A DNA stretch of 64,000 nucleotides from Trametopsis cervina (Eukaryota; Basidiomycota; Agaricomycetes; Polyporales; Irpicaceae): contig MU278357.1 of the NCBI GenBank assembly GCA_022385755.1, positions 248,001 through 312,000 on the forward strand. The letters run 5' to 3'. The notes below the pieces were generated by a model. The model had not been told where the DNA came from. It was given only the letters and a program-made list of their open reading frames with translations, and made no database searches. Below, one piece after another: positions 45,939 to 57,154 of this stretch (position 1 is its first letter; every line of letters starts with the position of its first letter). The translations under genes were made by a program, and so were the position numbers.

Positions 45939-47081
45939 GTCGAAATTGTTAAAGCAGGGATCGCTGCTGAGTCCTCCTTCATCTTGACGCTGCCCTTTAA
46001 GTAGTCGTTGTCACAGCAGCCGACCTGCGTCTCGGGACCTCGCGCCCTATAAATATCGGGCACGCGGATGCACCGCATGAGAGACATATACCTGTAATGT
46101 CTGAAAAGTCATGAATGAACGGGTTGTGGCTCACAGGCTACCCGGCTCACGTACGGTGCACTGGCATGTGAGTAGACTTTCCTGAGAAACAAGGCACATT
46201 TCCGAGGTCATACGCAACATACACTGTCGGCACAGCGTCAGCGTTTCTCTTCATGACACTATTTTGAGCTTAACTGGTACCAAGAAGATGGTCTCCCGGG
46301 AGTTTCGAAAACACCAGCGATGGTCATGACTGTGGTGTTTGGAGCCGCGCATGAGTGCTGCATTACTCTATTTGGTGATGTCTACACAGGCGCACAAATG
46401 AAGGGATTTTTTGAATCGTCATAGGCATGTTGATTCGTCTTCACCTGCCGCCGAAAAATACCACCATCGCCAATAGGACCCATAGCGTGAATATAATACA
46501 TAGAACATAATGCGAAGCACGTTACTACTCATGCTACGTGTCCCGCGCACGGTTGCAGACCCGCCGGTGTGGTCTGAGTGTGCCTGTTGACAGACCCCGC
46601 CTTATATACGCCCTTACAAAGCACCCATCGTTATATTCATCTGTAGTAATATGCCACCGACAGTTACTGTACTGAAGATCAGACCTTTCAAGCTCGGATC
46701 CGACGTAGTGGTGTGGCGCGCAATGTGCATTGATTTACGTGAGCATTTCGATGCTGCAAACGTCCTCGTGTCTGTAACCCTCAATACAACATGCTGTATA
46801 TGATACCGCTTTGTGGTCTCTACATGCTGAAAACAGAGTGATGATGACAAGTTGAGGATGAAGCCTTATAGGCAGTGCTGACATTAGGCAACATACTCAC
46901 ACAGTATACTGAAAGCTCAAAGAGAGCAACCGCGCTTGCGCTCTCTGCATGTCGCGCGTGCGTTGCTTTCAACATGTTTCTCCGAAATCCTATACATAGT
47001 GGTACACCAAATGAAGACACAGTCTAATATATGCAAGAGCCAGAATGCTTTTTAAAGCCACTTCTCACTGGTTCATATGAA
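45939..47081. other. Intergenic region between the two xylanase genes
   Basis: Promoter and leader of the first xylanase (nearest 190 nt conserved with the other copy) and 3' region of the second. A TATTTATA element on the minus strand lies near 46048-46056. No gene seen. Confidence 0.6.
45985..46085 (-). promoter_or_regulatory. Conserved upstream block of GH10 gene 1
   Basis: Words found in the same order upstream of both xylanases (as written on the plus strand): GTCACAGCAGCCGA, TCTCGGGAC, GCACCGCATGAG. This shows the duplication included the promoter. The TATA-like element is present here; copy 2 has TATAA at the corresponding place. Confidence 0.6.
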
Positions 47082-48692
47082 CTAGTTGCCGAAGCCAATG
47101 GCGATACCATCGTAGGCGGGCTTCTTTTGGAAGTTCTATAGCCCAGTGTCAGGGATAGACAGCTCAAATAATGTTACAATGAACGTACCTGGTCCCACGG
47201 GCAAGCGGCGCCCTGGCCAGAGAAGGTGCTGGGCACCCACGAGTACTTGTCGGTCCAGTCCCAAACGGTGATACCAACACATCCCTTGACTGCCTGGCAG
47301 GCACCGATGACTGAGGTGTAGTCAGTCTTCTGCTGAGCAAGCAGAGCCGGTGTCGACGGGAGAGTCATGCGGATATCGAGCTCCGTGACGGCGACCTCAA
47401 CGCCGAGCGCGGTGAACGCGTTCATGTTCTGTGTCAGAGAAGCTTGGGAAGGAGTCTGGCCGACGATGAAGTGGCTCTGGAGACCTATGCCGTCAAGGGG
47501 AACATTCGCAGCCTTCAGGGACTTGACGAGGTTCTGCATGGCAGTCGACTTGGCACCAGGGTACTCGATGTTGTAGTCGTTGATGTACAGCTTAGCTGTC
47601 GGGTCCGCTTGGCGGGCCGCGTTAAGAGCGATCTGGGGGTATGTCGTGCCCAAGACGTTGTAGAAAACGTCCGTACGCCAAGTACCATCGTCGTTGAACG
47701 GCTCTGTTTGTAACGAATAAGTTGGCTGAGCCTTCTGAAGGGGAAAGGCCACTGACCATTGACGACATCCCAAGCGTCTGATTAGCGCAAATAGAAAGTC
47801 AGTACCTCGTGATTTAAGCCTGACAGATTATGATACGTACAACTGTGAAAAGCGAATTAGTATAAGAGTTTTGACGTATGTAGCTCTGGTACTCACACTT
47901 GGCCCTTGTAGCGACTGACGAGAGTGCTGCAGTGAGTTTGGATGACCGAGGTGAGTTGAGCGGCAGTGAAGGAGCCGCCAGATACCCAGCTGGGGAGCTG
48001 GTTGTACCAAACACAGTTGTGGCCTAAGCTGTACGTGAGCTTACTCAAATAACCTTCACATGAAGAAACATACCACGGAGAAGCTGTCCGTTGGTCTTGG
48101 CAAGGTTTGCGATCTGGTCAGCACCGCTGAAGGTGAACTGGCCCTGCGACGGCTCTGTGGCGTCCCACTTCATGCTGTTTGCCGGGGTGATTTGACCGAA
48201 CAGAGTGTTGTCGTCGAGGATAGCGGTGTAAGGGGCGTCCGTGAGCTCGCTGTTGTCGGTGGCGGTACCGAAGTAGAGCTTTCCCTTTGCTTTAGCAAGC
48301 GTGTTCAGCTTGGCTGTGGAAGTCGAAGAGCCTCCTGACGCTGTGGTAGTGTGGCTGGGTGCGGAGCTCGGGGGAGGAGAGGCAGGAGGGGATGAGGGAG
48401 CGGTGGTCTAGAGTAGATAGGGTCAGTATCTTGCATTGTCATAATTCTAGAAACGTTTCGTACTCCTGGCAGGCATTGCGAGTACCAAGCGTTCTGCTCA
48501 ACACAGGTGCTACCAGCAACGCAAGTCTTTGGGCCGGTCCATCCTTGACCACCACCTATTGTACACCAATTAAAATCGAGATGACGTTAGCAGCTGCGTA
48601 CACTACTTACATTGTCCCCACACTTGAGACTGCGCGGTAACGGCAGGGAGGATGATGGCAATTGCCGCGAAGGAGGCAGTGAGCTTGAACAT
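47082..48692 (-). CDS. GH10 endo-1,4-beta-xylanase with N-terminal CBM1
   Basis: Exons (descending): 48692-48611, 48555-48464, 48407-48074, 48023-47897, 47842-47841 (2 nt), 47777-47757, 47703-47189, 47135-47082; 408 residues. The signal peptide is [20 protein letters not shown]. The fungal CBM1 (about residues 22-56) has QVWGQCGGQGW and then WYSQCLP, with four Cys and the aromatic binding face. A Ser/Thr/Pro linker follows. The catalytic domain has the acid/base Glu about 220 in WDVVNEPF and the nucleophile about 327 in VTELDIRM. From the first catalytic-domain splice on, exon lengths (127, 2, 21, 515, 54) equal those of the neighbouring paralogue. CBM1 targets the enzyme to cellulose in plant cell walls. 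Confidence 0.96.
47841..47842 (-). other. 2-nt microexon in GH10 gene 2
   Basis: Sequence TT between TCACAG and GTACGT on the minus strand, at the same codon as in gene 1. Flanking introns are 54 nt (47896-47843) and 63 nt (47840-47778). Confidence 0.78.
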
Positions 48693-50041
48693 GTCGAAAC
48701 TGTTATTGCTGGAGATGTTGAGACTCGCTGTTGAGGCCTTGAGAGTCTTGGCATCGTTCTTTATGTACTGCTCGTCACAGCAGCCGATCAAGGTCTCGGG
48801 ACTTTGCTCGCTATAACGTTGGACACGGGGACGCACCGCATGAGCCCCGCCTACCCGCATTCTCTGTCATATTCATGAGGGCACACTGTAGTTGACAGGT
48901 CGCCGCGATCCTGCAGTATACACGTGAGTGTTCTGACCGGAGAAACATAACCTCCCCTGGTCGTGCGCAGCGTCCATGGTCAGCCTAGCAGCTGCATTCT
49001 CCCGCCCAAGGCTAACTGAGGTGGCGATAGTCGCTCACGAACGGTCATATGTCGGCCGCGCGGTGGTAGAGATGCGTTGTGTGCGGCATGGATAATGCTC
49101 GGTTTATCGGGCTGAAACGTTAGGCCAGAGGAATCTTCTGGGGATCGCCACGACATGGAGTAGCTGGAAATGATCGAAATCTAAAAATAGCACCTCGACA
49201 CTGAACTTGTCGTTCACTTCAAATTCGACTCGAAATTCATGTTACCTCACCTGAGTATGGTCGAAATGCGTTGAACAGAATCAATATGGAGGTGAGGCAT
49301 GGTTGCGAGTTCGCGCAGCGACTTTTCACATGACTCAGGCACGTCTATGGATAGTAATTTCAGGCGATGATTGGAATCGGCTGCTGAGAACTTTCAGCAG
49401 AATGGGGCAGTCGAAGAAGACAGCTGACAGGAAGTGACGAACAGACCTGTCTGATATGTTGACACCCGCTGCCGCGGTCGAACCATTGGCGAACATCGCT
49501 GCCGCACTGTGCTCCGACAACACCCTACTGTTGCACAGACCCGTTACACATGACTGAGTCAATGGAGGATAAAAACAGCTCTGACCGATGGAAAGACGAA
49601 GTGTCCTGAGTGGATTCGTGGCCCACTGTCGACCGGGATCTTGTGAAAAAGCCACCGAAGTGGGCAAACGAGTTTGTTTTTAGCTTGCACATCTTCTCCT
49701 CTCTATGATAATTAGCCGGCCCGAATTTGAAGCTCGGAAATCTACCGACGGAGAAGTGAAAGTGAGCTTTCCACATCAGAGTATAGGTAAGTCAGGCAGT
49801 CTTTCAAAGGGGTGTCCCATAGGAACTGGGCCTTGGGATAAAAGAATGTGGATTGCGCATAGCGCGAGAGGGTTCTGCCAATGTTTCTTTAAATACAAGG
49901 TCCAATGGCACTAATGTCTTTAAAGATCTGTCCGGTTGAGTCAGGAAGTACACAGTCAAAGAAAACGAAATCGCGAGCGTAGACATGAAGAGTTAAAAAC
50001 AAAGCGTAGCTGTAGAAATGTCCGTGGGCGAATAAACATGC
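48693..50041. other. Intergenic region upstream of GH10 gene 2
   Basis: Promoter of the CBM1-xylanase (conserved block 48765-48850) and 3' region of the GH17 gene. Only motif-free short frames otherwise. Confidence 0.55.
48765..48850 (-). promoter_or_regulatory. Conserved upstream block of GH10 gene 2
   Basis: Carries GTCACAGCAGCCGA, GTCTCGGGAC and GCACCGCATGAG in the same order as upstream of gene 1, plus CTATAA near 48810. Confidence 0.6.
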
Positions 50042-52074
50042 TTAATCGATATGGCAGTCCGGTATAGAGAGGTTCTTAAGGTTTCGGCTGTAGAACAGAG
50101 CTGTTAAGTTTGGTAATGCGTGGATGGCGAAAGTTACTCACTTAGCATCAAACAGACCCCAGTAACCCTCGACACCACCGAATGTGTCGTTCTTCCATGG
50201 CTCGTCGAAATACTGGACGCCAGGATCGTCAGAGTAAGTCAGCTGTAGTCAGGCCAATACACACCTCGAAGTAGAAGTAGCCAGTCCCGTTCTGGTTAGC
50301 CTGGCAGACAAATGTGTCCAGATACTTCTGGAGGTTGTCGACTGTAGCAAGTGACGGCCCGTTAGTCAGGCTGCCAACATCTTTCGAGCCCTGTTGCACG
50401 TGTCAGCTACACTTCCTTACATCCTGACAGCCGTAAAAGACATACCGAAGGCCATCCTGTTTCAGCGATGAACATCTGAGGCTTGTTCGTAACATTGTTA
50501 GCGGCAGCGATGTCCGTGTTCAAGAAGAAGTCGGCAGTCCAATCAGCGGCTTGATCGATTGAAACGTTTGCGAACCAGGGATGGACGTTGGCCATCTGTA
50601 AGATGACAATATTATTAGCGCTGCTAACGCAATCCAGTATCATGCAAGGGCTACGTACTCCGTAATCAACTGCGGCAAGCACCTCACTGCTGAAGTACGA
50701 GCCCGCATCGGAGTTACCAATCGGGATGGTCTTCGACAAGCCCAGACCTCCGAACGTTGTGCGCGCGTCCGTGATATTCGCAAGCAGAAGCTGAGCGCCT
50801 ACATTAGCGACTGCACCATTAGGGTCGTCTCCTCCGCCGTTGTCAGTCAGCCAGCTGAAAACGTGAAGGTCAGGTTAGACAGCGTGAAAGGATCACAAAG
50901 CAACACACTTCAGGATGACCTCATTGCCGACTGTGATACCGAGAACGTTGTCGGCACCATATGTCTTGAGAGCGTCAACGATGGTATCCCGTTGACGCAC
51001 GTATGCAGCGCCGCCGTCGTTGAGAACGTTGTAAATACCCAAGTAGACCTTCATGTCGACCTTTGTTTGCTTTATAGCTTCAAGCTGCATGACGTTCTAT
51101 GAGCATGACTGTTTTCCGAACATCGGAGAATACGCACAACAAGGGCGGTCTGGTTGCAGTCTGCGCCGTATAATCGGACACGCTGGAAGGTCATGAGTGG
51201 TTGTAGCACAAGGCCTAGGAGGCTGCACTCACAGACGTTAACTGCGACATAAGCTGCACGTCCTGAATAACATCCGCTGCAAACCATTAAGTCGAAATCC
51301 CCTTACTATGGATACGGACACATACCGAGCGAATTTCCGCAGTCAGGTAACTGCGATCCCTCCGGCGTGTAAGCAATGCCATAGAACGAGTGCTTGAGGT
51401 TGGCATTCTTGACGAATGTGCTGGGGTCACTGGGATCCGTCTGGTTTACTGCGGCGGGCTTCCCACCGCTGTTGTTGTCAGCCAAACTAGAGCTTGGTGA
51501 CGACTTCTTGTTGTGTTGCGAGACGATGACACCGGCAGCAACACCACCAGCGATGAGGGCGACAAGTGCAATGATAGAGCCAATAACCTGCGAAGCAGTC
51601 TGTGAATAACCAACATCTATGCTTTGAAGAAGGCAACATACGAGCCACTTAGATCGGCGACTCTTTTTCTCTTGCTGTTCAAGCCATTGGCTACCACTGT
51701 ACATAGGCTCCTTGTAGGGCATGTTGGTGGCCATATTTGTGTATCCAGACATGACGGGCGCGGTATTGGTTCCTCCTCGATTGCCGGAATCAGGTGGTAG
51801 ATGTAGATAGCTGTTCGAAGCGTAGGGATCGTCTACACCTGACAAACGATGCGGGGGCTTGTACAGGTGAGTTGGAGATACACGGGGAGAGAAAGGCGGA
51901 GGGTGGATGGGGGAAGAAATAGGGGAGCGTCACCACAGGCGACTGGGTATGTTGTGGACTAGAATAACTCACGGGAATATCTGAGTAGTAGTCTTGCAGA
52001 TCGGCTGTGGAAGGCGTCACACCGGCCGGGCTGTCACGGCCGCCATTCAGAGCGGCATATGGAGTATGCGACAT
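50042..52074 (-). CDS. GH17 beta-1,3-glucanase/glucosidase, type II membrane protein
   Basis: Acts on beta-1,3-glucan, probably in cell-wall remodelling. Exons (descending): 52074-51973, 51857-51642, 51587-51326, 51276-51233, 51182-51138, 51096-50909, 50854-50659, 50595-50446, 50390-50265, 50212-50142, 50087-50042; 481 residues. A cytosolic N-terminus of about 106 residues precedes a single TM segment (VIGSIIALVALIAGGVAAGV, about 107-128) and a Ser-rich stalk. The GH17 domain starts at FYGIAYTPEGSQLPDCG. RVRLYGADCNQ is the first conserved strand. The acid/base Glu is about 282 in ITVGNEV and the nucleophile about 396 in AETGWPS. The end is YFDEPWKNDTFGGVEGYWGL then the IPDC tail. Least certain is the first acceptor (51858). 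One intron is only 41 nt. Confidence 0.94.
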
Positions 52075-52512
52075 TACTTTGAAGCGTAAAAGTCGTGAGA
52101 GTCGTCAGATGTATGTGAGAATGTCAGTATAAGCTGGTTAGTACAAGGCAGCTGCCTCAACGTCGTGGCGAGCGTAGGACAAAGACAGGCACGACTACGC
52201 AATCTCTAAAGCGAACAGCCTTTGTCTGCGCAGGCAGTAGCCCCCTTCGGGACGTCACAAGTGTCACAGGTGTCACAAACGCGCTTCCGTGACGGTGCTC
52301 AGGCCCCCAATTCCAGCGGTTGCGAGGGGCGAACGGTGAAACAAAAATAGTCATGCAGCGCTGTACATTGAGTTCATTATGATTTATGTGTGCAGTCGGA
52401 TCATCATGTGCAGTTGTCGAGGTCCGCAACTGGTCTGCATGCAACGGCATGGCAAAGCGAGCCCATGCGCAGTAGCGATTATGCCCTGACTTATATATAT
52501 GACTTTTTAGTA
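52075..52512. other. Intergenic region
   Basis: Upstream of the GH17 gene and downstream of NmrA-like gene A. Imperfect direct repeat GTCACAAGTGTCACAGGTGT at about 52255. No gene seen. Confidence 0.55.
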
Positions 52513-53889
52513 TCACTGTCCCAGGACCAGAATAGCATCGAGCTCGGCCTCGATGCTTTTAAGCATGTCGGACGAGGTAAGTCTCGGAGCCCAGCCAATC
52601 GACCTGGAGTGATTGGCACGAGCCCGGGAGTTGGAGCCGTACGAGTTTCCGAACTCCTGCAAATAAGCATAAGAAGCTCAGTGTCATTTCGCCAGAGGAT
52701 ACAGGAACCATCTTACCTCGGAGCCGAAATACTTTATCAACTCCTCCACTGAAAATGCGGTGGGTTCGGCAGTCTTACTGAAGCCACGCTGAACAAACAA
52801 TCTCCCGATCTCCTTTGAGATGTCGTACCAAGGGTGCTCGCCATTTTCGCCAAAGTAGTAGCCGTTGCGTCCATGTCCTAACGCGTCAGAGCCAGACACC
52901 GCACCATCGTAGAGTGTGATGTACAGGTCAGCCTCTGCTCATGATCAGCAAAACTTGTTTCGGCTGACGTTGATGTGCCGTGGACTCACGCTCGGCAATT
53001 TCTACGTCAGGCCAGAGGGCAAGACCCTTTCCGACCATGCCGGCCTGCCTTCTGGCAAGCGAGGTCTTGATGAGCCGCGGAATCTGTGAGGAATGAGCGT
53101 TTGAGATCCCTGCCTCGGCCAACGGGTGTCTTGCGATGCCCCATATCGTGCTGGGGAACACAATGTATGTCTTCACATACCCTATAAATACGCGGTGAGA
53201 TGGAGAAGGATCAGCTCTCTTCGTTACGTACCATCTTCATCGGCCTGAACAATGGTTGTATCAACAATCCTGTGCGGAGCAGTTGAGGGAAACGACTCGA
53301 TCTCGTCAGGATCATCATCGTAGTATATCTTCTTTGTTGCGGACATTCCCTTTGTGTTGCCATCGAAAGTCAGTTGCCCTTGAAAGGAACAGGAGTTGGT
53401 AGATGTCCGAACTAGTCACAGATTTAACGGTTGCATACCAGTTCCTGACGTATGGATTAGGATAGGCATGTCTGCCGCTGCAGCATGCCTCTGCTTGAGT
53501 CCTCTCAGCACTGCTTCAATAGCATCGAGATCGTCTGAGTCTGCCTAGATAAAGTTCAAGCTGGTGTTTCTTGAGCAGCTTTACATGCACTTACGCAAGA
53601 GAATACCACATGCGCTTGGGATGCTAGATCCTGCACCAAGGACGAGTCCGCAGTCGATCCAACGATAGCGTGAACGCCGAACGCCTCAAGGTCCTTGGCC
53701 TTCTCTGCGGAACGCACTAGCACTGATATATCGAAGGAATTGCGGCTAGGATGCGACAATAGACGGGCGAGAACTGAGCCGCCAATGTAACCTAGGATGT
53801 GACTAGATTAGCACACACACATCCTGTTCTCTGCAAAGAGCAAAGTTACCTGTTGCACCTGTGAGGAAGACAGACGTCCTTGGCGACAT
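52513..53889 (-). CDS. NmrA-like NAD(P)-binding Rossmann protein, copy A
   Basis: Exons (descending): 53889-53850, 53791-53595, 53544-53439, 53378-53232, 53181-52990, 52934-52717, 52656-52513; 347 residues. The Rossmann dinucleotide motif is GATGYIGG near the N-terminus (MSPRTSVFLTGATG), followed by VLVRSAEKAKDLEAFGVHAI. Later blocks are YIVFPSTIWGIA, GKGLALWPDVEI, YYFGENGEHPWYDISKEIG and NSRARANHSRS. The family includes sensor-type and reductase members; catalytic function cannot be told from sequence. Copy B (57155-58551, opposite strand) has exon lengths 40, 197, 106, 153, 192, 218, 147 against 40, 197, 106, 147, 192, 218, 144 here, so they are inverted paralogues. This copy diverges at its last exon. 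Confidence 0.93.
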
Positions 53890-54541
53890 ATCTGAGCAGA
53901 TGTATGCGATCCGGGGGATATGTGCAACCAGAAAGCCTCCGGTAACAAGGCGTGGTCAAGGGAGCTTGCCGCAACAAGAATGACCGCATCCTACACCACA
54001 CTACGTTCATCTCCGGAAATGATTAAAATGCTCGTGATGCTGTCAGTAATATGGTAAACATCATGCCAGATTTGTAGGCAGAGGCAGCAGGAGGTTCAGC
54101 GTCGATGCGCAGACTGAGAGTAATAGTTCAGCTAGCAAATCATCCTGAACGCGAGGGTCGAGTATTTTGCGGAGATATGATACGTAACCGGGAGCAATAT
54201 AGCGAGGCTCGGGGGTGTTTGACATCAACCACGAGCTGAGGATCCACGACCTCCACTCATTTTCGTTTTTCGGCTGTGTATGATTTCCTCTTCTGCCTGC
54301 CACTGTCCGCGATCTCGAAAGAGTTTGCTTGGCCGCCGTGCTCGACGTCGCAGACCAGCCGTGTTCCAAGCGTAACGTGCACAAGACAAGGGCGGTGAGG
54401 GCGCCCGCTGCTGCTTAGCCGGCCGGAGCTGTGTGGTAACTGACGTCCCTCAGCTGTTCCAGGTTGACCATAAAGCGATACATCTCGAAACCAAATCCCA
54501 CATAGCCAGCTCTCGCACGACCACGACCTCAACGGCGGTGC
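53890..54541. other. Divergent intergenic region with a possible small minus-strand frame
   Basis: Promoters of NmrA-like copy A (-) and the RhoGAP gene (+). A minus-strand frame 54061-54384 reads SWLMSNTPEPRYIAPGYVSY followed by a Leu-rich end; it looks protein-like but has no recognised family and no clear start, so it is not called as a gene. Confidence 0.4.
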
Positions 54542-56390
54542 ATGTGGAGGCACCTTCCACCATTTGCGAACCGCAGAACGAACGACAGGAGAGGAGATAC
54601 CCGCGATCGCAGTCCTCGCACCCGCGCAAACACGGTCCACATCACTTCCAACGGCCCTCCACTTCCCAAACGCTCTTCACCTGCAGACTCTCCCACAACC
54701 GGCTCCGCTCCATCTCCAAGCGCGAACAAGCTCATGACCACTGCCACAGTCGACGACGCCTCACACGGCCACGTTCCGCCCACCAAGGCCAGTCTCAAGA
54801 CCTGGTGGAACCACTTCGCGTTCGCTCAGAGGGCAAAGAGAGAGGCAGAGGAGAAGAAGGGTGCGTGTTGATGCACTTTTAAGCACATAGTCCGGCTCAT
54901 GACAGTTTGGCGCAGAGGTCCAGGGCCAGAGCGTCGTGTTTGGCCGGCCTCTCAAGGACAGCCTCAAGTATGCTAGTGTGCAGATCTCGACGGGGAATGC
55001 AAATGGAGAGCTCTACGTATGGGGCTACATACCGGTAGTAGTGGCGAAATGGTCCGTCGTCCTCATACAGCGTATGTGTACCCACCTTACTCATTCTCCG
55101 CAGTGGATTGTATCTGAAGGAGAAAGGTGAGGCTTGGCATCGTCCGCGCTCCGAGTCAATATCAAACATAACCCCTCGATTGCAGCAACTGAAGTGGAGG
55201 GTACTTTCCGTGTGAACGGGTCGAACAAGCGGATGCGAGAGCTGCAGGCGGCGTTTGAGGCTCCCCCAAGAGTGAGTGGCAATGCTTTTCGCCATTTCTT
55301 TCTGTAACTAGCCCACCCAGTACGGGAAAGATCTGGACTGGAAGAAGGAGCCATATACAACGCACGATGTCGCGAGCGTGTTCCGTCGATATCTCACTCA
55401 GATGCCCGTACGTCGCCTCGTCAGTAACGTTCCCTCCTGCCACTTAAGTTGTAACAGGAACCGGTAATACCACACGATATGTATCACCATGTACGTCCCC
55501 CTTCCAGTTCATTCAGCCACATCTGATCTCTGTCTGCAGTTTCGTGACGCAATAGGTGTGTGCTCCGCTGTGGATTGTTTAGTTGTCTCTAACAATTTCA
55601 GCGTTCAGCCAAGAAGCCGTTTAATCGGGACGAAGTTATCGCACGGTACAAGCGTCTAATTAGGGCCCTTCCACGAGCAAATCAATACGTGTTGTTGTAT
55701 GTACTGGACCTTCTATCGGTGTTCGCAAGGAAGTCGGACAAGAACTTGATGACTGCGAAAAGTATGCCCCTCTACACCTCTTCTGACAGCCTAACAATTA
55801 ATGGTGTGCAGATCTCGCGGTCATTTTCCGCCCCGCTCTGCTATCTCACCCAAGTCACGAGCTATCACCGCAGGAACACCAGCTAAGTCAAGATGTGCTG
55901 GAATTCCTTATAGAGCATCAAGACTGGTTCATGCTCGACATACCTCCTCCTCCATCGGCCACAAAGACGGTCCAAGCTCCTGTTGGCGTAGAGCCCGTAG
56001 ACATGGCTATTGGCTCAGATGATGAACAGGGTGCGTGGCAACTGGGTCGCACTGCGAGTGGAAAGATCACACGCCGACGGACAACTTCGGAACGACAGGG
56101 CGGTGAGTCCACACTGCGCACTCCGCGAACGCGAACACTACGCTGAACACATGTTCGGGATAGAGACACCGGGACGGCTGAAGGGCGAAGCAGATAACCT
56201 CTCACCGGTACTGGAGACACCGCCATCTCGAGAGGGCTCTGTCACGGTCACCCGTAGTCGGACATTGCCCTCGTCGAGAGGCACTCGTAATCGGTCGGCA
56301 AACACCTCAACTGACGAAGAGTCTCACCCGAAGGTGCTCAAAAAGCAAAAACGTGGCTCTGCACAGCTGCACAGGCCAGTTGCCAGTTGA
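54542..56390 (+). CDS. RhoGAP domain protein (Rho GTPase-activating protein)
   Basis: Stimulates GTP hydrolysis by a Rho-family GTPase, affecting polarity and cell wall synthesis. Exons: 54542-54860, 54916-55051, 55104-55126, 55186-55271, 55321-55407, 55458-55490, 55540-55555, 55609-55761, 55812-56102, 56164-56390; 456 residues. Seen: SLKTWWNHFAFAQRAKREA, FGRPLKDSLKYASVQIS, the arginine finger in EGTFRVNGS (Arg about 168), SVFRRYLTQMPEPVIPHDMY, KRLIRALPRANQYVLLYVLD and NLAVIFRPALLSH, the full RhoGAP order. It resembles the yeast Sac7/Bag7 group. The start is uncertain: ATG 54542 gives a long Arg-rich lead; ATG 54734 is an alternative. Very small exons (16, 23, 33 nt) are notable. It sits between the two NmrA-like paralogues. 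Confidence 0.93.
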
Positions 56391-57154
56391 TCGCCTTTCG
56401 CTGTTCACATTTCCTCCCGGCTATCTTTCATGTACAACTAGACCTCTGGAGCGGTCCCTTTCTTCTTGATTTTTGTCCCTTTCTCGGACGTGCTCGATAC
56501 CCTACCCCTCTCGCTATAACTATTCATCATTCCATTTTGACGATAACGAAGTCACCCTTCCCCTCACCTTAGATGCAACGTCTTCGCGATGACGAGGATG
56601 TGCTCCCATAATACCTCCTTCACGAGTTATGATCCCCCTACTTGTTGTTACCTAGCCGCTCTCCGACACGGACTATTAGTAGTAGTAATTTTTATGTATG
56701 GGACGAACTGTCATGAAGATCATCTCTCATGGTGTACTGTATTTCTGCGTTTTGTACCGTTCTAGTCAGCTTACAAAGGCAGGTTTGCATGGATACGATG
56801 ATGGGTTAGTGATGTAGGCGTGTGGTTTACTATCGACTGCCGGCGGCATGACCGGGAAACGATCCTAAGGAGGCGCGATATCTATCGGCGTGACGTAGTC
56901 CGAGAGCTAGCATTACTGTATACTCGGAATTCAAGCTCATTGCTAGACGCATGATTTTCACTGCCTTGGCTCGCTATTCAGTGTGTGCTTGGTCATCTAT
57001 TCGCAATCGTGTGCAAACCTTTCGAAAGTTCTACCGTTTGCCATGGTGCTTTATAAGGACGTTGCGCGGATCGTATAAAAGCAAAGGACAGACTCTGGGT
57101 ATACACACCAACCCACTCACACGCTAGATTTTCATACGACACTTCAAAAGTAAA
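56391..57154. other. Intergenic region
   Basis: 3' region of the RhoGAP gene and promoter of NmrA-like copy B. TATAAAA at 57074-57080, 75 nt before the ATG, is a good TATA candidate. No gene seen. Confidence 0.6.

Noticed and set aside
48360..48640. Plus-strand frame opposite the CBM1 exon
   Set aside because: Shadow of the xylanase gene.
54061..54384. Minus-strand frame with a protein-like Leu-rich end
   Set aside because: No start context, no recognised family; overlaps the divergent promoter region.
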